Assembly (NCBI RefSeq): GCF_002563795.1 | Contig: NZ_PDJL01000004.1 | Location: forward strand, 620,001 to 684,000 | Direction: 5' to 3' | DNA length: 64,000 nt | Source of the DNA: Vibrio sp. ES.051 | GTDB lineage: Bacteria; Pseudomonadota; Gammaproteobacteria; Enterobacterales; Vibrionaceae | Shown here: in pieces, positions 49,927 through 59,207 of the stretch | Layout: each line of letters opens with the position of its first letter | Numbering within the stretch: position 1 is the first letter of the stretch | The notes under the pieces: model-generated | Told to the model about the DNA's origin: nothing | Database searches by the model: none | What the model saw: only the letters and a program-made list of their open reading frames with translations | Position numbers and translations under genes: made by a program

Positions 49927-49981
49927 GAAAAATCAGCCCATGATAATACTGGGGTCTGGTAAACTTACAAGCAGAAAATGG

Positions 49982-50740
49982 TTAAAACTCGTTCTTCCAC
50001 TCACGTAAAGCAGTAAAAACCGAGCATGGATCGCTGTTTTTAATGCGGTTCGCAACGGACTTAACGACCTCTGGGTTGGTAGAGCGTAAGAACGGATTAA
50101 TCCACTTTTCTTTGCGTATTGTTGTCGGAAGCGTTGGAATATTGAGCGCTCGAAGCCTGTTGACATCATCACGGTACTGGCGAAGTTGTTCATTGTCTGG
50201 CTCGACCGCTAAAGCGAAAGCGACGTTGCTGGCGGTGTACTCGTGAGCGCAAAAGACTTGTGTTTCTTCTGGTAGGGACGCGAGTTTACTTAACGATTCA
50301 AACATCTGCTCTGACGAACCTTCGAAAATACGTCCACAGCCTGCAGAAAACAGGACATCACCACAAAATAGTTTACCATCACCGACATAACCAATGTGGC
50401 CTAAGGTGTGACCTGGTAATCCCAGCACCAAGAAGATCTCACCAAACAGTTCTAGCTTGTCTCCTTCTTCCATTGGTGTCGTAAGGGTTGGAATTGGTTC
50501 TGTTTTGGGGCCGACAACGGTGACGTTTGGAAACGCACGGACTAAGTCTGGAACCCCACCAATGTGATCGTTGTGGTGGTGTGTGATCAAGATTGCTTCT
50601 AAAGTTAACTCGTTAGCCTGCAAGTATTCTAACACTGGCTTAGCATCGCCCGGGTCAACCACCGCGCAACGTTTATCGCTATTTTGTATCAGCCAGATGT
50701 AATTATCATTAAATGCGGGTATGCTTTTGATCTCTAACAC
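49982..50740 (-). CDS. gloB: Hydroxyacylglutathione hydrolase (glyoxalase II)
   Basis: 252 residues from a GTG at 50740; the longer frame to 50839 would overrun the divergent yafS start. Metallo-beta-lactamase fold: the binuclear zinc motif [10 protein letters not shown] is at residues 53-62, with [10 protein letters not shown] and [16 protein letters not shown] further on. It hydrolyses S-D-lactoylglutathione to D-lactate and glutathione in methylglyoxal detoxification. It is divergent from yafS, as in E. coli. Confidence 0.95.
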   Translation of the reverse strand: MLEIKSIPAFNDNYIWLIQNSDKRCAVVDPGDAKPVLEYLQANELTLEAILITHHHNDHIGGVPDLVRAFPNVTVVGPKTEPIPTLTTPMEEGDKLELFGEIFLVLGLPGHTLGHIGYVGDGKLFCGDVLFSAGCGRIFEGSSEQMFESLSKLASLPEETQVFCAHEYTASNVAFALAVEPDNEQLRQYRDDVNRLRALNIPTLPTTIRKEKWINPFLRSTNPEVVKSVANRIKNSDPCSVFTALREWKNEF

Positions 50741-50777
50741 GATTCGTTCTCCGTCACCCATTTTAGTCAGGTGGTTA

Positions 50778-51533
50778 ATGAAACCAGCACTCAGCAACAA
50801 AACTATACCACACCCGTCGAGTTGGTCAGTAATGAACAACGGTCCGTGGGTACTTGAGTCAATCCAGACCCGACTTGACGAGTGGTGGCCGAAATTCTTC
50901 GGTTACCATATGCTCAAGCTGGGCGGGTTGAGCTGTGAGCTAACCAGCTGTAATTGTAACATTCAACACCAAGTCAACGTAGATATCCAGAACCCGTTGC
51001 ATAATGTGATTGCAGATGGTTATGAATTGCCCTTTTTGGAAAAAAGCTTTGATGTGGTGGTGTTCACTCATCAGCTTGACTACGCAAGAGATCCACACCG
51101 TTTGCTGCGAGAAGTAGACAGAGTCATGATGGATGATGGCTATTTGATCATCACGGGCTTTAACCCGTTCAGCTTGACAGGGTTAGCGAGTTTGTTCCCT
51201 TGGCGTAAACACAATGTGCCTTGGTGTGGACGAATGTTTACATCTAATCGCATTAAAGACTGGTTAGGGCTGCTCAATTATGAAGTCATTCACTGCGATC
51301 GTTATGCGCTGTTTCCGATGAAGCGTTACCGGACAATGTGGACTTGGTTAGAAAACAGTTTAGGTCACTGGGCATCGCCAGCAGGAAGCTTGTATTATAT
51401 CGTGGCACGTAAAAGAACATACCCTCTCAAACCGATTAAACCTCATTGGCGTTTGAAGAAAAAACTCTCACCACTGGGGGTGATGAATCGAGAGGGTAGT
51501 GCAGTAAGGAAGGTATCGAACGAGAAAAGTTAG
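50778..51533 (+). CDS. yafS: YafS-like SAM-dependent methyltransferase
   Basis: About 251 residues from the ATG at 50778 (an upstream ATG at 50721 overlaps the gloB start). Class I methyltransferase fold: [39 protein letters not shown], here split, is the post-motif I to motif II region, and FNPFSLTGL is typical of the YafS family. The usual glycine-rich motif I is not evident, and the corresponding stretch is Cys-rich (CELTSCNCN), so SAM binding should be treated as likely rather than shown. It is divergent from gloB and convergent with rnhA, as in enterics. Confidence 0.82.
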   Translation: MKPALSNKTIPHPSSWSVMNNGPWVLESIQTRLDEWWPKFFGYHMLKLGGLSCELTSCNCNIQHQVNVDIQNPLHNVIADGYELPFLEKSFDVVVFTHQLDYARDPHRLLREVDRVMMDDGYLIITGFNPFSLTGLASLFPWRKHNVPWCGRMFTSNRIKDWLGLLNYEVIHCDRYALFPMKRYRTMWTWLENSLGHWASPAGSLYYIVARKRTYPLKPIKPHWRLKKKLSPLGVMNREGSAVRKVSNEKS

Positions 51534-51994
51534 GAAGGCTGGTAACCTTTGTCTTCTTCAGTCGGGTTCTCGGCCGCGGTACGGGCGAGTTCGTCACAGA
51601 TTTCGTTTTCTCTGTGGCCAGCGTGACCTTTTACCCAGTGCCATTCTACTTTGTGGCGTGCGGTTTCTTTATCTAGTGCTTGCCATAAATCCGCATTTTT
51701 CACTGATTTTTTGCCCGCCGTTTTCCAACCACGCTTTTTCCAGTTGTGAATCCACTGTGTAATACCTTGGCGCACATATTGACTGTCCGTGGTTAATGTT
51801 ACTTGGCAAGGTTCTTTTAACGTTTGAAGTGCTACGACGGCTGCTAACATTTCCATACGGTTGTTGGTAGTCAGCGTATAGCCTTTAGAAAGCGTCTTTT
51901 CTACCCCTTTGTAACGCAAGACGATGCCGTAACCACCAGGTCCAGGATTGCCTAAACAAGAACCGTCAGTGAAAATCTCAACGTGTTTGGTCAT
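51530..51994 (-). CDS. rnhA: Ribonuclease HI
   Basis: 154 residues from the ATG at 51994, matching the E. coli length of 155; a longer frame upstream runs across the dnaQ promoter. The catalytic carboxylates are recognisable in [16 protein letters not shown] (Asp10), [17 protein letters not shown] and ENEICDELA. It degrades RNA in RNA-DNA hybrids. It is divergent from dnaQ with 58 bp between starts, the conserved rnhA/dnaQ arrangement with overlapping promoters. Confidence 0.97.
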   Translation of the reverse strand: MTKHVEIFTDGSCLGNPGPGGYGIVLRYKGVEKTLSKGYTLTTNNRMEMLAAVVALQTLKEPCQVTLTTDSQYVRQGITQWIHNWKKRGWKTAGKKSVKNADLWQALDKETARHKVEWHWVKGHAGHRENEICDELARTAAENPTEEDKGYQPS

Positions 51995-52052
51995 ATTTTT
52001 GGTACTATTAGCCGAAACATTTAATAAAGCATAGTCTGACATACATAACCTT

Positions 52053-52772
52053 ATGAATACCAGCAGCAATTCTGAATATAACCGCATTGTCGTTCTCGAT
52101 ACCGAAACCACGGGTATGAACCGAGAGGGGGGGCCTCATTACATGGGGCACCGCATTATTGAAATCGGTGCCGTGGAGATCATCAACCGTAAGCTGACTG
52201 GTCGTCACTTCCACGTCTACCTTAAACCAGACCGCGAAATTCAATCCGAAGCGGTTGAGGTTCACGGTATTACCGATGAATTCTTGATTGATAAACCCGA
52301 ATACGCGAGCGTGCACCAAGAGTTTCTCGACTTTATCAAAGGGGCCGAGCTTGTTGCTCACAATGCGCCCTTCGATACGGGCTTCATGGATAACGAGTTT
52401 AATATGCTCGATCCCAACATTGGTAAAACGGCAGATTTCTGTAGGGTGACCGATACCCTAGCCATGGCGAAGAAAATCTTCCCGGGCAAACGAAACAATC
52501 TCGATATTTTGTGTGAACGTTACGGTATTGATAATTCCCACCGCACACTCCACGGGGCATTACTCGATGCGGAGATTCTAGCCGACGTTTACCTATTCAT
52601 GACTGGTGGGCAAACGAATTTAGAATTCAACGCTAACAAACAAGAGGGGGGAGTTGAAACCATTCGTCGCGTTGAGGGACGAAAATCGCTAAAGGTTTTG
52701 CATGCAAGTGCCGATGAACTAGAAGCTCACCAGAAAAGACTAGAATTGGTGAACGACAGTATTTGGCACTAA
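52053..52772 (+). CDS. dnaQ: DNA polymerase III epsilon subunit (3'-5' exonuclease)
   Basis: 239 residues. DEDDh exonuclease motifs: Exo[11 protein letters not shown] (Asp16, Glu18), Exo[17 protein letters not shown] and Exo[21 protein letters not shown]. The C-terminal tail ([18 protein letters not shown]) is the region that contacts DnaE; a QTNLEF clamp-binding-like segment precedes it. It proofreads for the alpha subunit encoded at 39620. Unlike E. coli, no tRNA-Asp gene follows. Confidence 0.97.
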   Translation: MNTSSNSEYNRIVVLDTETTGMNREGGPHYMGHRIIEIGAVEIINRKLTGRHFHVYLKPDREIQSEAVEVHGITDEFLIDKPEYASVHQEFLDFIKGAELVAHNAPFDTGFMDNEFNMLDPNIGKTADFCRVTDTLAMAKKIFPGKRNNLDILCERYGIDNSHRTLHGALLDAEILADVYLFMTGGQTNLEFNANKQEGGVETIRRVEGRKSLKVLHASADELEAHQKRLELVNDSIWH

Positions 52773-52783
52773 TAGGAGAAGCT

Positions 52784-54034
52784 ATGTTGAGGGCTTTGTC
52801 GATCGCACTATTCGCGGTCTGGAGTTGTTTCGCGAATGCAGCGAGTGAGTCCGCCATCTCTTTGTTAGATAATCGTTTTCGGGTTGATCCGACCATCGAA
52901 CAGATTACTTTTTTGGTTTATCGTAAACAACGTTCTCAACCTGTCGTATTAGTGCGTCCTGATGGTAAAAAGTATTATGCTTGGGGTACCTACGATAATG
53001 TACGTTGGTACCAAGAACCCTCGCTCGACATCATTTCCGTCGATAATCCAATGCCGGGGCCATGGCAGGCGGTTGGTAAAGTAACGCCAAAAAATAATAT
53101 CCGCTTAATTTCGCATTTAAAACTCAGCACAGATGAATTCCCAAATCGACTCTATAATGGCGAAGCGCTTAAATTCACTGCGCGTCTAACCTCAGACGAT
53201 AAACCGCTTGTGCTGCGTGATTTTCTTGACCGGATAAACCTGCGAGTCACGTTTAGGAAGTTTGTCGAAAATGAAGATGAACTGATCAAAGAGGCGCGCC
53301 CAGTCCCAATGGTGGTGGGTGAGTTTTCTGATGATGGTCGTGACCTAGATGAAAAAGCGGGCGATGGCGTATTTACCGTCCAACTACCAATAGACGTTGA
53401 GCCCGGAAAGTACCGTGCGCGAATCACCTCTGGCAATGGCGTATTTTTACGCGCGCAAGAGCAAGTCATCTTGGTTTATCCGAACCCAATCACTCGAACC
53501 TTTATCCAAGCTCGAAATCCTGATAAGGCCCATCAGCTGGTCGTCAGAGGGGAGCAGGGTATGATCGCACCAGGCTCTATTGCGACAACGGTCGAGCAAC
53601 ACGCACCAGATGGCTTTATTAGCTACAGCCAAAAGCAAGTCTCCAAAGAGGGGATGAAAACCACACTAAGCCTGAACAACGATGCTGAACTGGGTAGATA
53701 CTCATGGCGAGGAAAGGTTTTTGCCACTGATTTCGCCACGCAGCGCCCGCTGATGTTTCCAATTCATGAGCAAACCTTCAGCGTTGTCGATGAAGTCGAT
53801 CTAGAAGCTGCACGAATCGCCAAAGAAGCCGAGCTTATTGAGCTGCGCCGTATCGAGATGGAAAAGCGCATCATTGCTGAGCGTGAAGCTAAACGTAAGC
53901 GTAGCATAATCATCATTGCGGTAGGTAACCTCATCGTGCTATTGATTGGCCTTGTCGCATGGGGAGTCTGGCGTAACATAAAAGCCAAACGCGACGCCAT
54001 GCCAGAGATGCAACTGGAAGTCCCAAAGAAATAA
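52784..54034 (+). CDS. TIGR03503-type exported membrane-anchored protein
   Basis: 416 residues from the ATG at 52784, which has a TAGGAGAAG ribosome binding site. A signal peptide (ends near ANA) leads into a periplasmic region with beta-rich Ig/VWA-adjacent-like segments (PVVLVRPDGKKYYAWG, DEKAGDGVFTVQLP, PGKYRARITSG). A charged coiled coil at about 345-380 precedes a C-terminal membrane helix (IIIIAVGNLIVLLIGLVAWGVW in parts) and a short cytoplasmic tail. The family is uncharacterised. It follows dnaQ after 11 bases. Confidence 0.78.
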   Translation: MLRALSIALFAVWSCFANAASESAISLLDNRFRVDPTIEQITFLVYRKQRSQPVVLVRPDGKKYYAWGTYDNVRWYQEPSLDIISVDNPMPGPWQAVGKVTPKNNIRLISHLKLSTDEFPNRLYNGEALKFTARLTSDDKPLVLRDFLDRINLRVTFRKFVENEDELIKEARPVPMVVGEFSDDGRDLDEKAGDGVFTVQLPIDVEPGKYRARITSGNGVFLRAQEQVILVYPNPITRTFIQARNPDKAHQLVVRGEQGMIAPGSIATTVEQHAPDGFISYSQKQVSKEGMKTTLSLNNDAELGRYSWRGKVFATDFATQRPLMFPIHEQTFSVVDEVDLEAARIAKEAELIELRRIEMEKRIIAEREAKRKRSIIIIAVGNLIVLLIGLVAWGVWRNIKAKRDAMPEMQLEVPKK

Positions 54035-54046
54035 AGGTCACGATCA

Positions 54047-54080
54047 AAAAAAAGCGAAGCTCAACGGCTTCGCTTTTTTG
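54047..54080 (+). terminator. Intrinsic terminator after the TIGR03503 gene
   Basis: AAAAGCGAAGC (54050-54060) and GCTTCGCTTTT (54067-54077) form an 11-bp stem with a T-run. Confidence 0.88.
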
Positions 54081-54135
54081 TTTGAGGTGGTACTTATAAT
54101 GACAGTTTTGCCTGTGTTTTTATAACCCTTTTCAA

Positions 54136-54162
54136 CAAAAAGCCTTCTGTCATGAAGGCTTT
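54136..54162 (-). terminator. Intrinsic terminator after the Usp gene
   Basis: AAAGCCTTC (54139-54147) and GAAGGCTTT (54154-54162); the minus strand continues into TTTTTGTTG. Confidence 0.8.
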
Positions 54163-54170
54163 AAAAAGGG

Positions 54171-55019
54171 TTATCTAATCAGTAAGAGTGGCACTGTCGT
54201 GTCGGTAATAATCCGTGTCGTATTGCTGCCGACAAAAAACTGACGAAGTATCGAATGCCCGTAAGCTCCCATAACAATCATGCCAATGTTTTGTTGTTGC
54301 TGATATTTCAAGATAGCGGAATGAACTTCACCTTGAAGTTTCACTTCAACAACCGTTATGCCATTGGCTTTGAGTTTCTGTGCTGCGTTTAAAAATGCAT
54401 CAGTTTTGCTGTTGGAGTCTTCAACCATCACTAGGTGGCATGTCATCCCTTTCAGAAGCGGGGTTTTAATCGCCTTATCAACCAGTTTTTCGCTAATTGC
54501 ACTGCCATCAAAGGCAAGTACGTAACTGTCTGGCGGCGAAAAACCGTCCGGTGCAACGAGAATATGTGATTTGATTGAACGCACGACACTTTCTAACTGT
54601 GAGCCGATGGTTTTGGTGTCATTCTGGTGAAGTTCACCTGACTTGCCAATAACCAAAACACGAATGTCTTGCTCTATATCCGTTAATGTTTCGACTAAGT
54701 TGCCATGTTTTTGTAGCTTATGAATAGTATTGAAACCGTGTTCTGCTAAGTGGTGCTCTAGATCGTTTAATAAAGCTTTGCCATGCTTCAGCGCTATTTT
54801 TGCTCGCTGCTCATCAAGTTCGATAAGTTCAGTAAGTAAGTGTTCTCTGGCTCCGAGGCCGATATTGCCGCTTAACTCACTTTCTGTTTCTTGAGATGAC
54901 TTATCCAACACATGAAGTAGCGTTAATGGTGCGGATAGGCGCTGGGATGTCCATGCACCAATGTCGGCGACAGATTGGGAATAGCTCGACCCATCTATAC
55001 AAGCGATTATGTTTGTCAT
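54171..55019 (-). CDS. Tandem-domain universal stress protein
   Basis: 282 residues made of two UspA folds (about 1-143 and 144-282), a UspE-like length. The second carries the ATP-binding motif G-x2-G-x9-G-S (in VMGAYGHSILRQFFVGSN). The first has a related but looser form (IGKSGELHQ...GS). It starts 10 bases after the SulP transporter and so is almost certainly co-transcribed with it; Usp proteins often accompany SulP carriers and may regulate them. That functional link is inferred from proximity. Confidence 0.88.
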   Translation of the reverse strand: MTNIIACIDGSSYSQSVADIGAWTSQRLSAPLTLLHVLDKSSQETESELSGNIGLGAREHLLTELIELDEQRAKIALKHGKALLNDLEHHLAEHGFNTIHKLQKHGNLVETLTDIEQDIRVLVIGKSGELHQNDTKTIGSQLESVVRSIKSHILVAPDGFSPPDSYVLAFDGSAISEKLVDKAIKTPLLKGMTCHLVMVEDSNSKTDAFLNAAQKLKANGITVVEVKLQGEVHSAILKYQQQQNIGMIVMGAYGHSILRQFFVGSNTTRIITDTTVPLLLIR

Positions 55020-55029
55020 AATTAGATCC

Positions 55030-56520
55030 TTAGTGTCCGCCCATCATTTTTTCGACTTCTTCTGGTCTATCGTGGATACCAAATTTATCAACGATAGTGC
55101 TCGTTGCTTCATTCATCCCAATCAAATTAACTTCTGTTCCCTCTCGTCTGAATTTGATAACAACGCGGTCCAAAGAAGAAACAGAGGTGATATCCCAAAA
55201 GTGGGCATTCGAGAGATCAATCGTGACACGCTCAAGGACTTCTTTAAAGTCAAATGCTTTTAAAAATTGATCTGATGAAGCAAAAAAGACCTGCCCAATA
55301 ACACGATAAGTACGCTCGTCACCGTTTTCGGATAAATCACTTTTAACCACCATGAAACGCCCAATTTTGTTGGCAAAGAAGAGTGAAGCGAGTAATACGC
55401 CCACAAACACACCAATCGCGAGGTTATGAGTGGCAACGACCACGACAACGGTCGCAATCATGACGATGTTGGTTGATAACGGATGAGACTTGAGATCTTT
55501 AATTGAACTCCAAGAGAAAGTACCAATTGAAACCATAATCATAACCGCCACCAATGCCGCCATTGGGATAAGTTTCAACCAATCACTGAGGAAAACCACC
55601 ATGATCAGGAGAAAGATGCCCGCACAGAATGTAGACAAACGACCACGACCGCCAGATTTGATGTTGATAATGGACTGACCAATCATGGCACAACCTGCCA
55701 TACCGCCAATAAAGCCTGTTGCGATGTTCGCAATACCTTGGCCTTTACATTCGCGGTTTTTATCACTGTTAGTGTCAGTTAAGTCATCAACAATTGTCGC
55801 CGTCATCATTGACTCAAGTAAGCCAACAATCGCGAGACCTAATGAGTAAGGTAAAATGATCCAAAGTGTTTCTAGGTTTAGAGGGACATCAGGCCATAAA
55901 AATATAGGTAGAGTATCGGGTAGTTGGCCCATATCACTCACGGTGCGAATGTCGATGTTAAACACAATAGCGACAACCGTAAGGGAAATGATGCACACTA
56001 GAGGTGATGGTAAAAGCTTGCCTACATAAGGGACATAAGGAAATAAGTAGATAATGGCAAGCCCCGCAGCCGTCATCGCATAAACATGCCATGTCACGTT
56101 GGTTAACTCTGGCAGTTGCGCCATAAAAATAAGAATGGCCAAAGCGTTTACAAAGCCCGTTACCACTGAACGAGAGACAAAACGCATCAAATCCCCTAGC
56201 TTGAGGTAGCCGGCGAGAATTTGAATGACACCAGTGAGTACAGTTGCCGCTAATAGGTATTGTAGGCCATGTTCTTTGACCAGAGTGACCATCAACAGAG
56301 CCATCGCCCCCGTTGCCGCTGAAATCATTCCTGGTCGGCCACCGACGATAGAGATGATGAATGCAATACTAAATGAGGCATAAAGGCCTACTTTTGGGTC
56401 AACGCCTGCAATAATGGAAAAAGCAATCGCTTCAGGAATCAAAGCCAGCGCTACAACTATGCCAGCCAGCACATCACCACGTATATTGGACAACCAATCA
56501 CGTTTCATCGTTTCAATCAT
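55030..56520 (-). CDS. SulP-family anion transporter with STAS domain
   Basis: 496 residues. The core has about 12-14 membrane segments, beginning with the SulP hallmark [24 protein letters not shown]; the family region around [20 protein letters not shown] is intact. A C-terminal STAS domain (about 395-490) contains the strand [20 protein letters not shown]. This short form resembles bacterial bicarbonate- or sulfate-transporting SulP proteins such as BicA; substrate cannot be settled from sequence. It is the first gene of an operon with the Usp protein. Confidence 0.88.
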   Translation of the reverse strand: MIETMKRDWLSNIRGDVLAGIVVALALIPEAIAFSIIAGVDPKVGLYASFSIAFIISIVGGRPGMISAATGAMALLMVTLVKEHGLQYLLAATVLTGVIQILAGYLKLGDLMRFVSRSVVTGFVNALAILIFMAQLPELTNVTWHVYAMTAAGLAIIYLFPYVPYVGKLLPSPLVCIISLTVVAIVFNIDIRTVSDMGQLPDTLPIFLWPDVPLNLETLWIILPYSLGLAIVGLLESMMTATIVDDLTDTNSDKNRECKGQGIANIATGFIGGMAGCAMIGQSIINIKSGGRGRLSTFCAGIFLLIMVVFLSDWLKLIPMAALVAVMIMVSIGTFSWSSIKDLKSHPLSTNIVMIATVVVVVATHNLAIGVFVGVLLASLFFANKIGRFMVVKSDLSENGDERTYRVIGQVFFASSDQFLKAFDFKEVLERVTIDLSNAHFWDITSVSSLDRVVIKFRREGTEVNLIGMNEATSTIVDKFGIHDRPEEVEKMMGGH

Positions 56521-56790
56521 GAATTTACTCTTAAAATTATGAAGTTAGTTAATAGTAGAAAGGAGTTAATGAGGGATGTGGTTTAAGGCGGCGTAATTGA
56601 CATTGGGTCACTCCATGAAAAACAAAAAAGAGATCTTAAACACAGATTAAGAAACCGTCAAATGTCAATTTAATAAAGAACCAAGCATGACAGTGGTAAT
56701 GAATGAGTTCTTCTTTACCAAAATTAGTTATGTTCGTTGAATAATAACCTTATCGAGATACAAACTAATGTCTGAATAACCATTGAATAT
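56521..56790. other. Intergenic region upstream of the SulP-Usp operon
   Basis: 270 bp holding the presumed SulP promoter (minus strand). No open frame, hairpin or recognised operator that I would defend is seen. It leads into the HxlR remnant on the right. Confidence 0.4.
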
Positions 56791-56980
56791 ATGGTAATAG
56801 GAGCGAGTAAGAAGATAGTTGTTCAGCGACTCAAAGAGCTAGAAAACGGAAACATGGTCATACGTCGGGTTATTAATGATAGACCGATTCTATGAGCTGA
56901 CTGAGTTTGCTTAAAGTGTCGGGAGCTTTCTAGATGATTTGCGTAAAGGGCCGGAAACGAACGACATTCAGATTAAGTGA
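56791..56980 (+). pseudogene. Decayed HxlR-family transcriptional regulator
   Basis: Frame 1 (56791-56889) encodes an HxlR winged-helix fragment: GASKKIVVQRLKELE recognition helix, then NMVIRRVINDRP wing. The match continues one base over at 56891 as YELTEFA, is interrupted by a TAA at 56912-56914, and resumes as SVGSFLDDLRKGPE to a TGA at 56978-56980. So there is at least one +1 frameshift and one in-frame stop, and the N-terminal helices are missing. It is a remnant, not a functional gene. Confidence 0.72.
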
Positions 56981-57097
56981 TGAATCAGCTTAAAACGGTG
57001 AATAAAGCTTTAAGGAAACAAATCAACAATGATAGTCGTTGTCTTGGGTTCGTTAGGCTTTATTTTCATGGTTCAATAACCGAGTCGACTTGAACAG

Positions 57098-57589
57098 TTA
57101 TTTGTGATTAATGCGGTCAAGTGCTTCATCCTCTTGCCTTCTTTTGTCGGCAATAAGCATCACGCCATATGTTAAGCCTAACGACACCATAATGGCCCCT
57201 AACGAAAAAACTTCTAATGCGTCGATTTTATTAAAATCAAGTACAATAATTTTTCGGGCCACGGCCATCATGGCTGTCACAACCACAAGCTTTACAGGAA
57301 ACTCATACCCCTTGAGGTAGATGCGAATATTGACAAAGATTTCGATTGCAACGAGTACTGCGAGAAAGGCTGCAAAAGTCTCAAAAATGTCGCTAATATT
57401 CAGCAAATACAAAGGATCTGAAGTCAGGCGTTGGTATAAAACATATAATACATCCACGATACCGAAGTAAATGACAATGACCATTAAAACGGCCAAAAGC
57501 TTAACGGCGAAACGAATGGCTATATGACTAACACGAATGATTCGGTCAGGCTCGTCTAACGGTAACTCCTCATGCGGTTCTCTTTTCAT
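57098..57589 (-). CDS. PsiE-like phosphate-starvation-inducible family membrane protein
   Basis: 163 residues with four predicted membrane helices (about 28-50, 70-90, 98-115, 125-147). IRVSHIAIRFAVKLLAVLMV and the central FETFAAFLAVLVAIEIFVN are typical of the PsiE family. E. coli PsiE is induced by phosphate starvation; no Pho box was identified here. It overlaps the marC-family stop by four bases, so the two are translationally coupled. Confidence 0.8.
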   Translation of the reverse strand: MKREPHEELPLDEPDRIIRVSHIAIRFAVKLLAVLMVIVIYFGIVDVLYVLYQRLTSDPLYLLNISDIFETFAAFLAVLVAIEIFVNIRIYLKGYEFPVKLVVVTAMMAVARKIIVLDFNKIDALEVFSLGAIMVSLGLTYGVMLIADKRRQEDEALDRINHK

Positions 57590-58215
57590 TTAAGATCTCC
57601 AATTATGCCTATGTGGCTTATTATTCCATTGATGACATGATCAGCAGCGACTGTTGCCAGAATTAACCCCATGATACGACTTATAATACTGGAACCAGCA
57701 GAGCCAATAACCCTATAAATTGCAGACGCGCAAAGCAAAAGAGCAAGCACTGAGAGTAATACAACACCCAATAAAGCTATTATTATGAGTTGTTCGTTCA
57801 GCGAGTTTCTATGGCTATCAGTCATCATAATGGCGGCTAATATCGCTCCTGGTGAGGCAATTGAGGGCATAGCCAGTGGGAAAATTGCCAAATGATTATG
57901 TCCTTCAATTTGTGAGATCTCATCATCAGGCTTACTAGAGCCGAATATCATACTTGTAGCAAATATAAAAAGTATGATGCCTCCTGCAACCTGAAATGAC
58001 GCCAGTGGCAAGTCCATTGCCTGAAGTAATGCTTCACCCGCGATTGCAAAAAATAAGAGCACCAGTGAGGCGATGGAGACGGATTTTATCGCGAGTTGTC
58101 GTCGCTCCAATTCCGATTTATTTGCTGCAATAGCAAGAAACACTGGAACAGTACCGATAGGATCAACGACAGCCCATAACAACACAAAATCATTTATTAA
58201 GCCGGTTAAGCTCAT
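57586..58215 (-). CDS. MarC-family integral membrane protein
   Basis: 209 residues with six predicted membrane helices. Family motifs are the N-terminal LLWAVVDPIGTVPVFLAI and the central FPLAMPSIASPGAILAAIM, each carrying a DP/SPG helix break. MarC proteins were once tied to multiple antibiotic resistance but their function is not established. A GGGAG ribosome binding site precedes the ATG at 58215. It is the first gene of a pair with the PsiE-like protein. Confidence 0.85.
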   Translation of the reverse strand: MSLTGLINDFVLLWAVVDPIGTVPVFLAIAANKSELERRQLAIKSVSIASLVLLFFAIAGEALLQAMDLPLASFQVAGGIILFIFATSMIFGSSKPDDEISQIEGHNHLAIFPLAMPSIASPGAILAAIMMTDSHRNSLNEQLIIIALLGVVLLSVLALLLCASAIYRVIGSAGSSIISRIMGLILATVAADHVINGIISHIGIIGDLK

Positions 58216-58504
58216 CCATAACTCCCAATCAATCCCTTCTCATTCAAGAACAAATCTATGAATTTATATTGGAAAGATTAGTCTAGTTTGGAAGGAATAA
58301 ATTAGGAACTTACGAGATAGTGAAGAAAGGACGCAGTAATTTGTTCAAAGTTCCTAGTGTTTTAGCAGAGTTAGTATGAATGATAAAGTGGTAGAGAATT
58401 GCAGAATGTTTAGTGAGATTTATACAAACATTCTTTATTGGAATCGGAAGGACATGAAAATATTCGCCTGCAAACGTTAGCTTTACAGTAGTCGTACAAA
58501 AACT
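58216..58504. other. Intergenic region upstream of the MarC-family gene
   Basis: About 290 bp, AT-rich, holding the presumed promoter of the marC-psiE pair. No coding potential or recognisable RNA is seen. Confidence 0.4.
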
Positions 58505-58540
58505 AAAGAGCGCGCAAGTTACCTATACATCGCTCTTTTA
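58505..58540 (-). terminator. Intrinsic terminator after the VF530 gene
   Basis: AAAGAGCG (58505-58512) pairs with CGCTCTTT (58531-58538) over an 18-base loop; on the minus strand the tail is TTTAGTTTTTG. Confidence 0.65.
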
Positions 58541-58564
58541 CTATTATTTCGAGGAATCGAGGAA

Positions 58565-58978
58565 TTAACGACGAAAAGGACGATTACGTGATGAGCGTTC
58601 TTTATGAGCGGAGGCCGCTTTAGCTTGTGACTTTAAAATTGAGTCAACCGTCAGTTCCAGTGGCTCCTTCGGCTTTAGGCCATGTGGGAACGTACGAGCT
58701 CGTGGAGGCAGGTCATACTCTTCGCTAGAGGCGCGAGGCATGCGCTTAAAGCGGTATAGGTAGAAGTTCTCTAGCTTTTCTCTCGCCCAATCGGTTTTCT
58801 TTAAATACTTAACACTGCTCGCAATCGATGGGTTGGTATGAAAACAGTTAAAACGCATAGCCGTATCTAGAATGTCCCAACCATAGAAATCCACAAGTTC
58901 TTGCAGCAATGTTTCTAACTTAAGACCGTGTAACGGGTTATTTTGTTGTAGTTCAATTCTTTCTTCATCAGTCATCAT
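58565..58978 (-). CDS. VF530-family (DUF2132) DNA-binding-like protein
   Basis: 137 residues. The first about 75 match the VF530/DUF2132 fold: [24 protein letters not shown], then [32 protein letters not shown] in parts. A structure of V. fischeri VF530 suggested nucleic-acid binding. Beyond this is a proline-rich and then strongly basic, disordered tail ([12 protein letters not shown]), which also suits nucleic-acid contact. It is a single gene. Confidence 0.82.
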   Translation of the reverse strand: MMTDEERIELQQNNPLHGLKLETLLQELVDFYGWDILDTAMRFNCFHTNPSIASSVKYLKKTDWAREKLENFYLYRFKRMPRASSEEYDLPPRARTFPHGLKPKEPLELTVDSILKSQAKAASAHKERSSRNRPFRR

Positions 58979-59207
58979 AACGAGCTCCCAAGTATCTTAC
59001 TAACCAAGGTGGTGGGTTGTGTGGTTTCCGCTCCAAACAAGACGGTCGTATTTTGTCATGAAGATAGGAAGGGAGCGGATTTTAGCAGAGTTAGCCTTCT
59101 TTCCCTAATCTGAAATCGTTTAGTTGAAAACAGTCTTTTACTGAGCTTGCCAAATCGTCTGTATTGAGTGTCTATCAGAAAGGACGATGGCGGTTTTAAA
59201 TGGCCGT

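Noticed and set aside
52773..52783. A tRNA-Asp gene after dnaQ, as in E. coli.
   Set aside because: The gap is only 11 bases and the next gene has its own ribosome binding site; no tRNA fold or CCA end is present anywhere in the window that I can see.
53152..53469. Minus-strand frame of 105 codons inside the TIGR03503 gene.
   Set aside because: Serine- and arginine-rich shadow translation with no start signal, opposite a well-supported gene.
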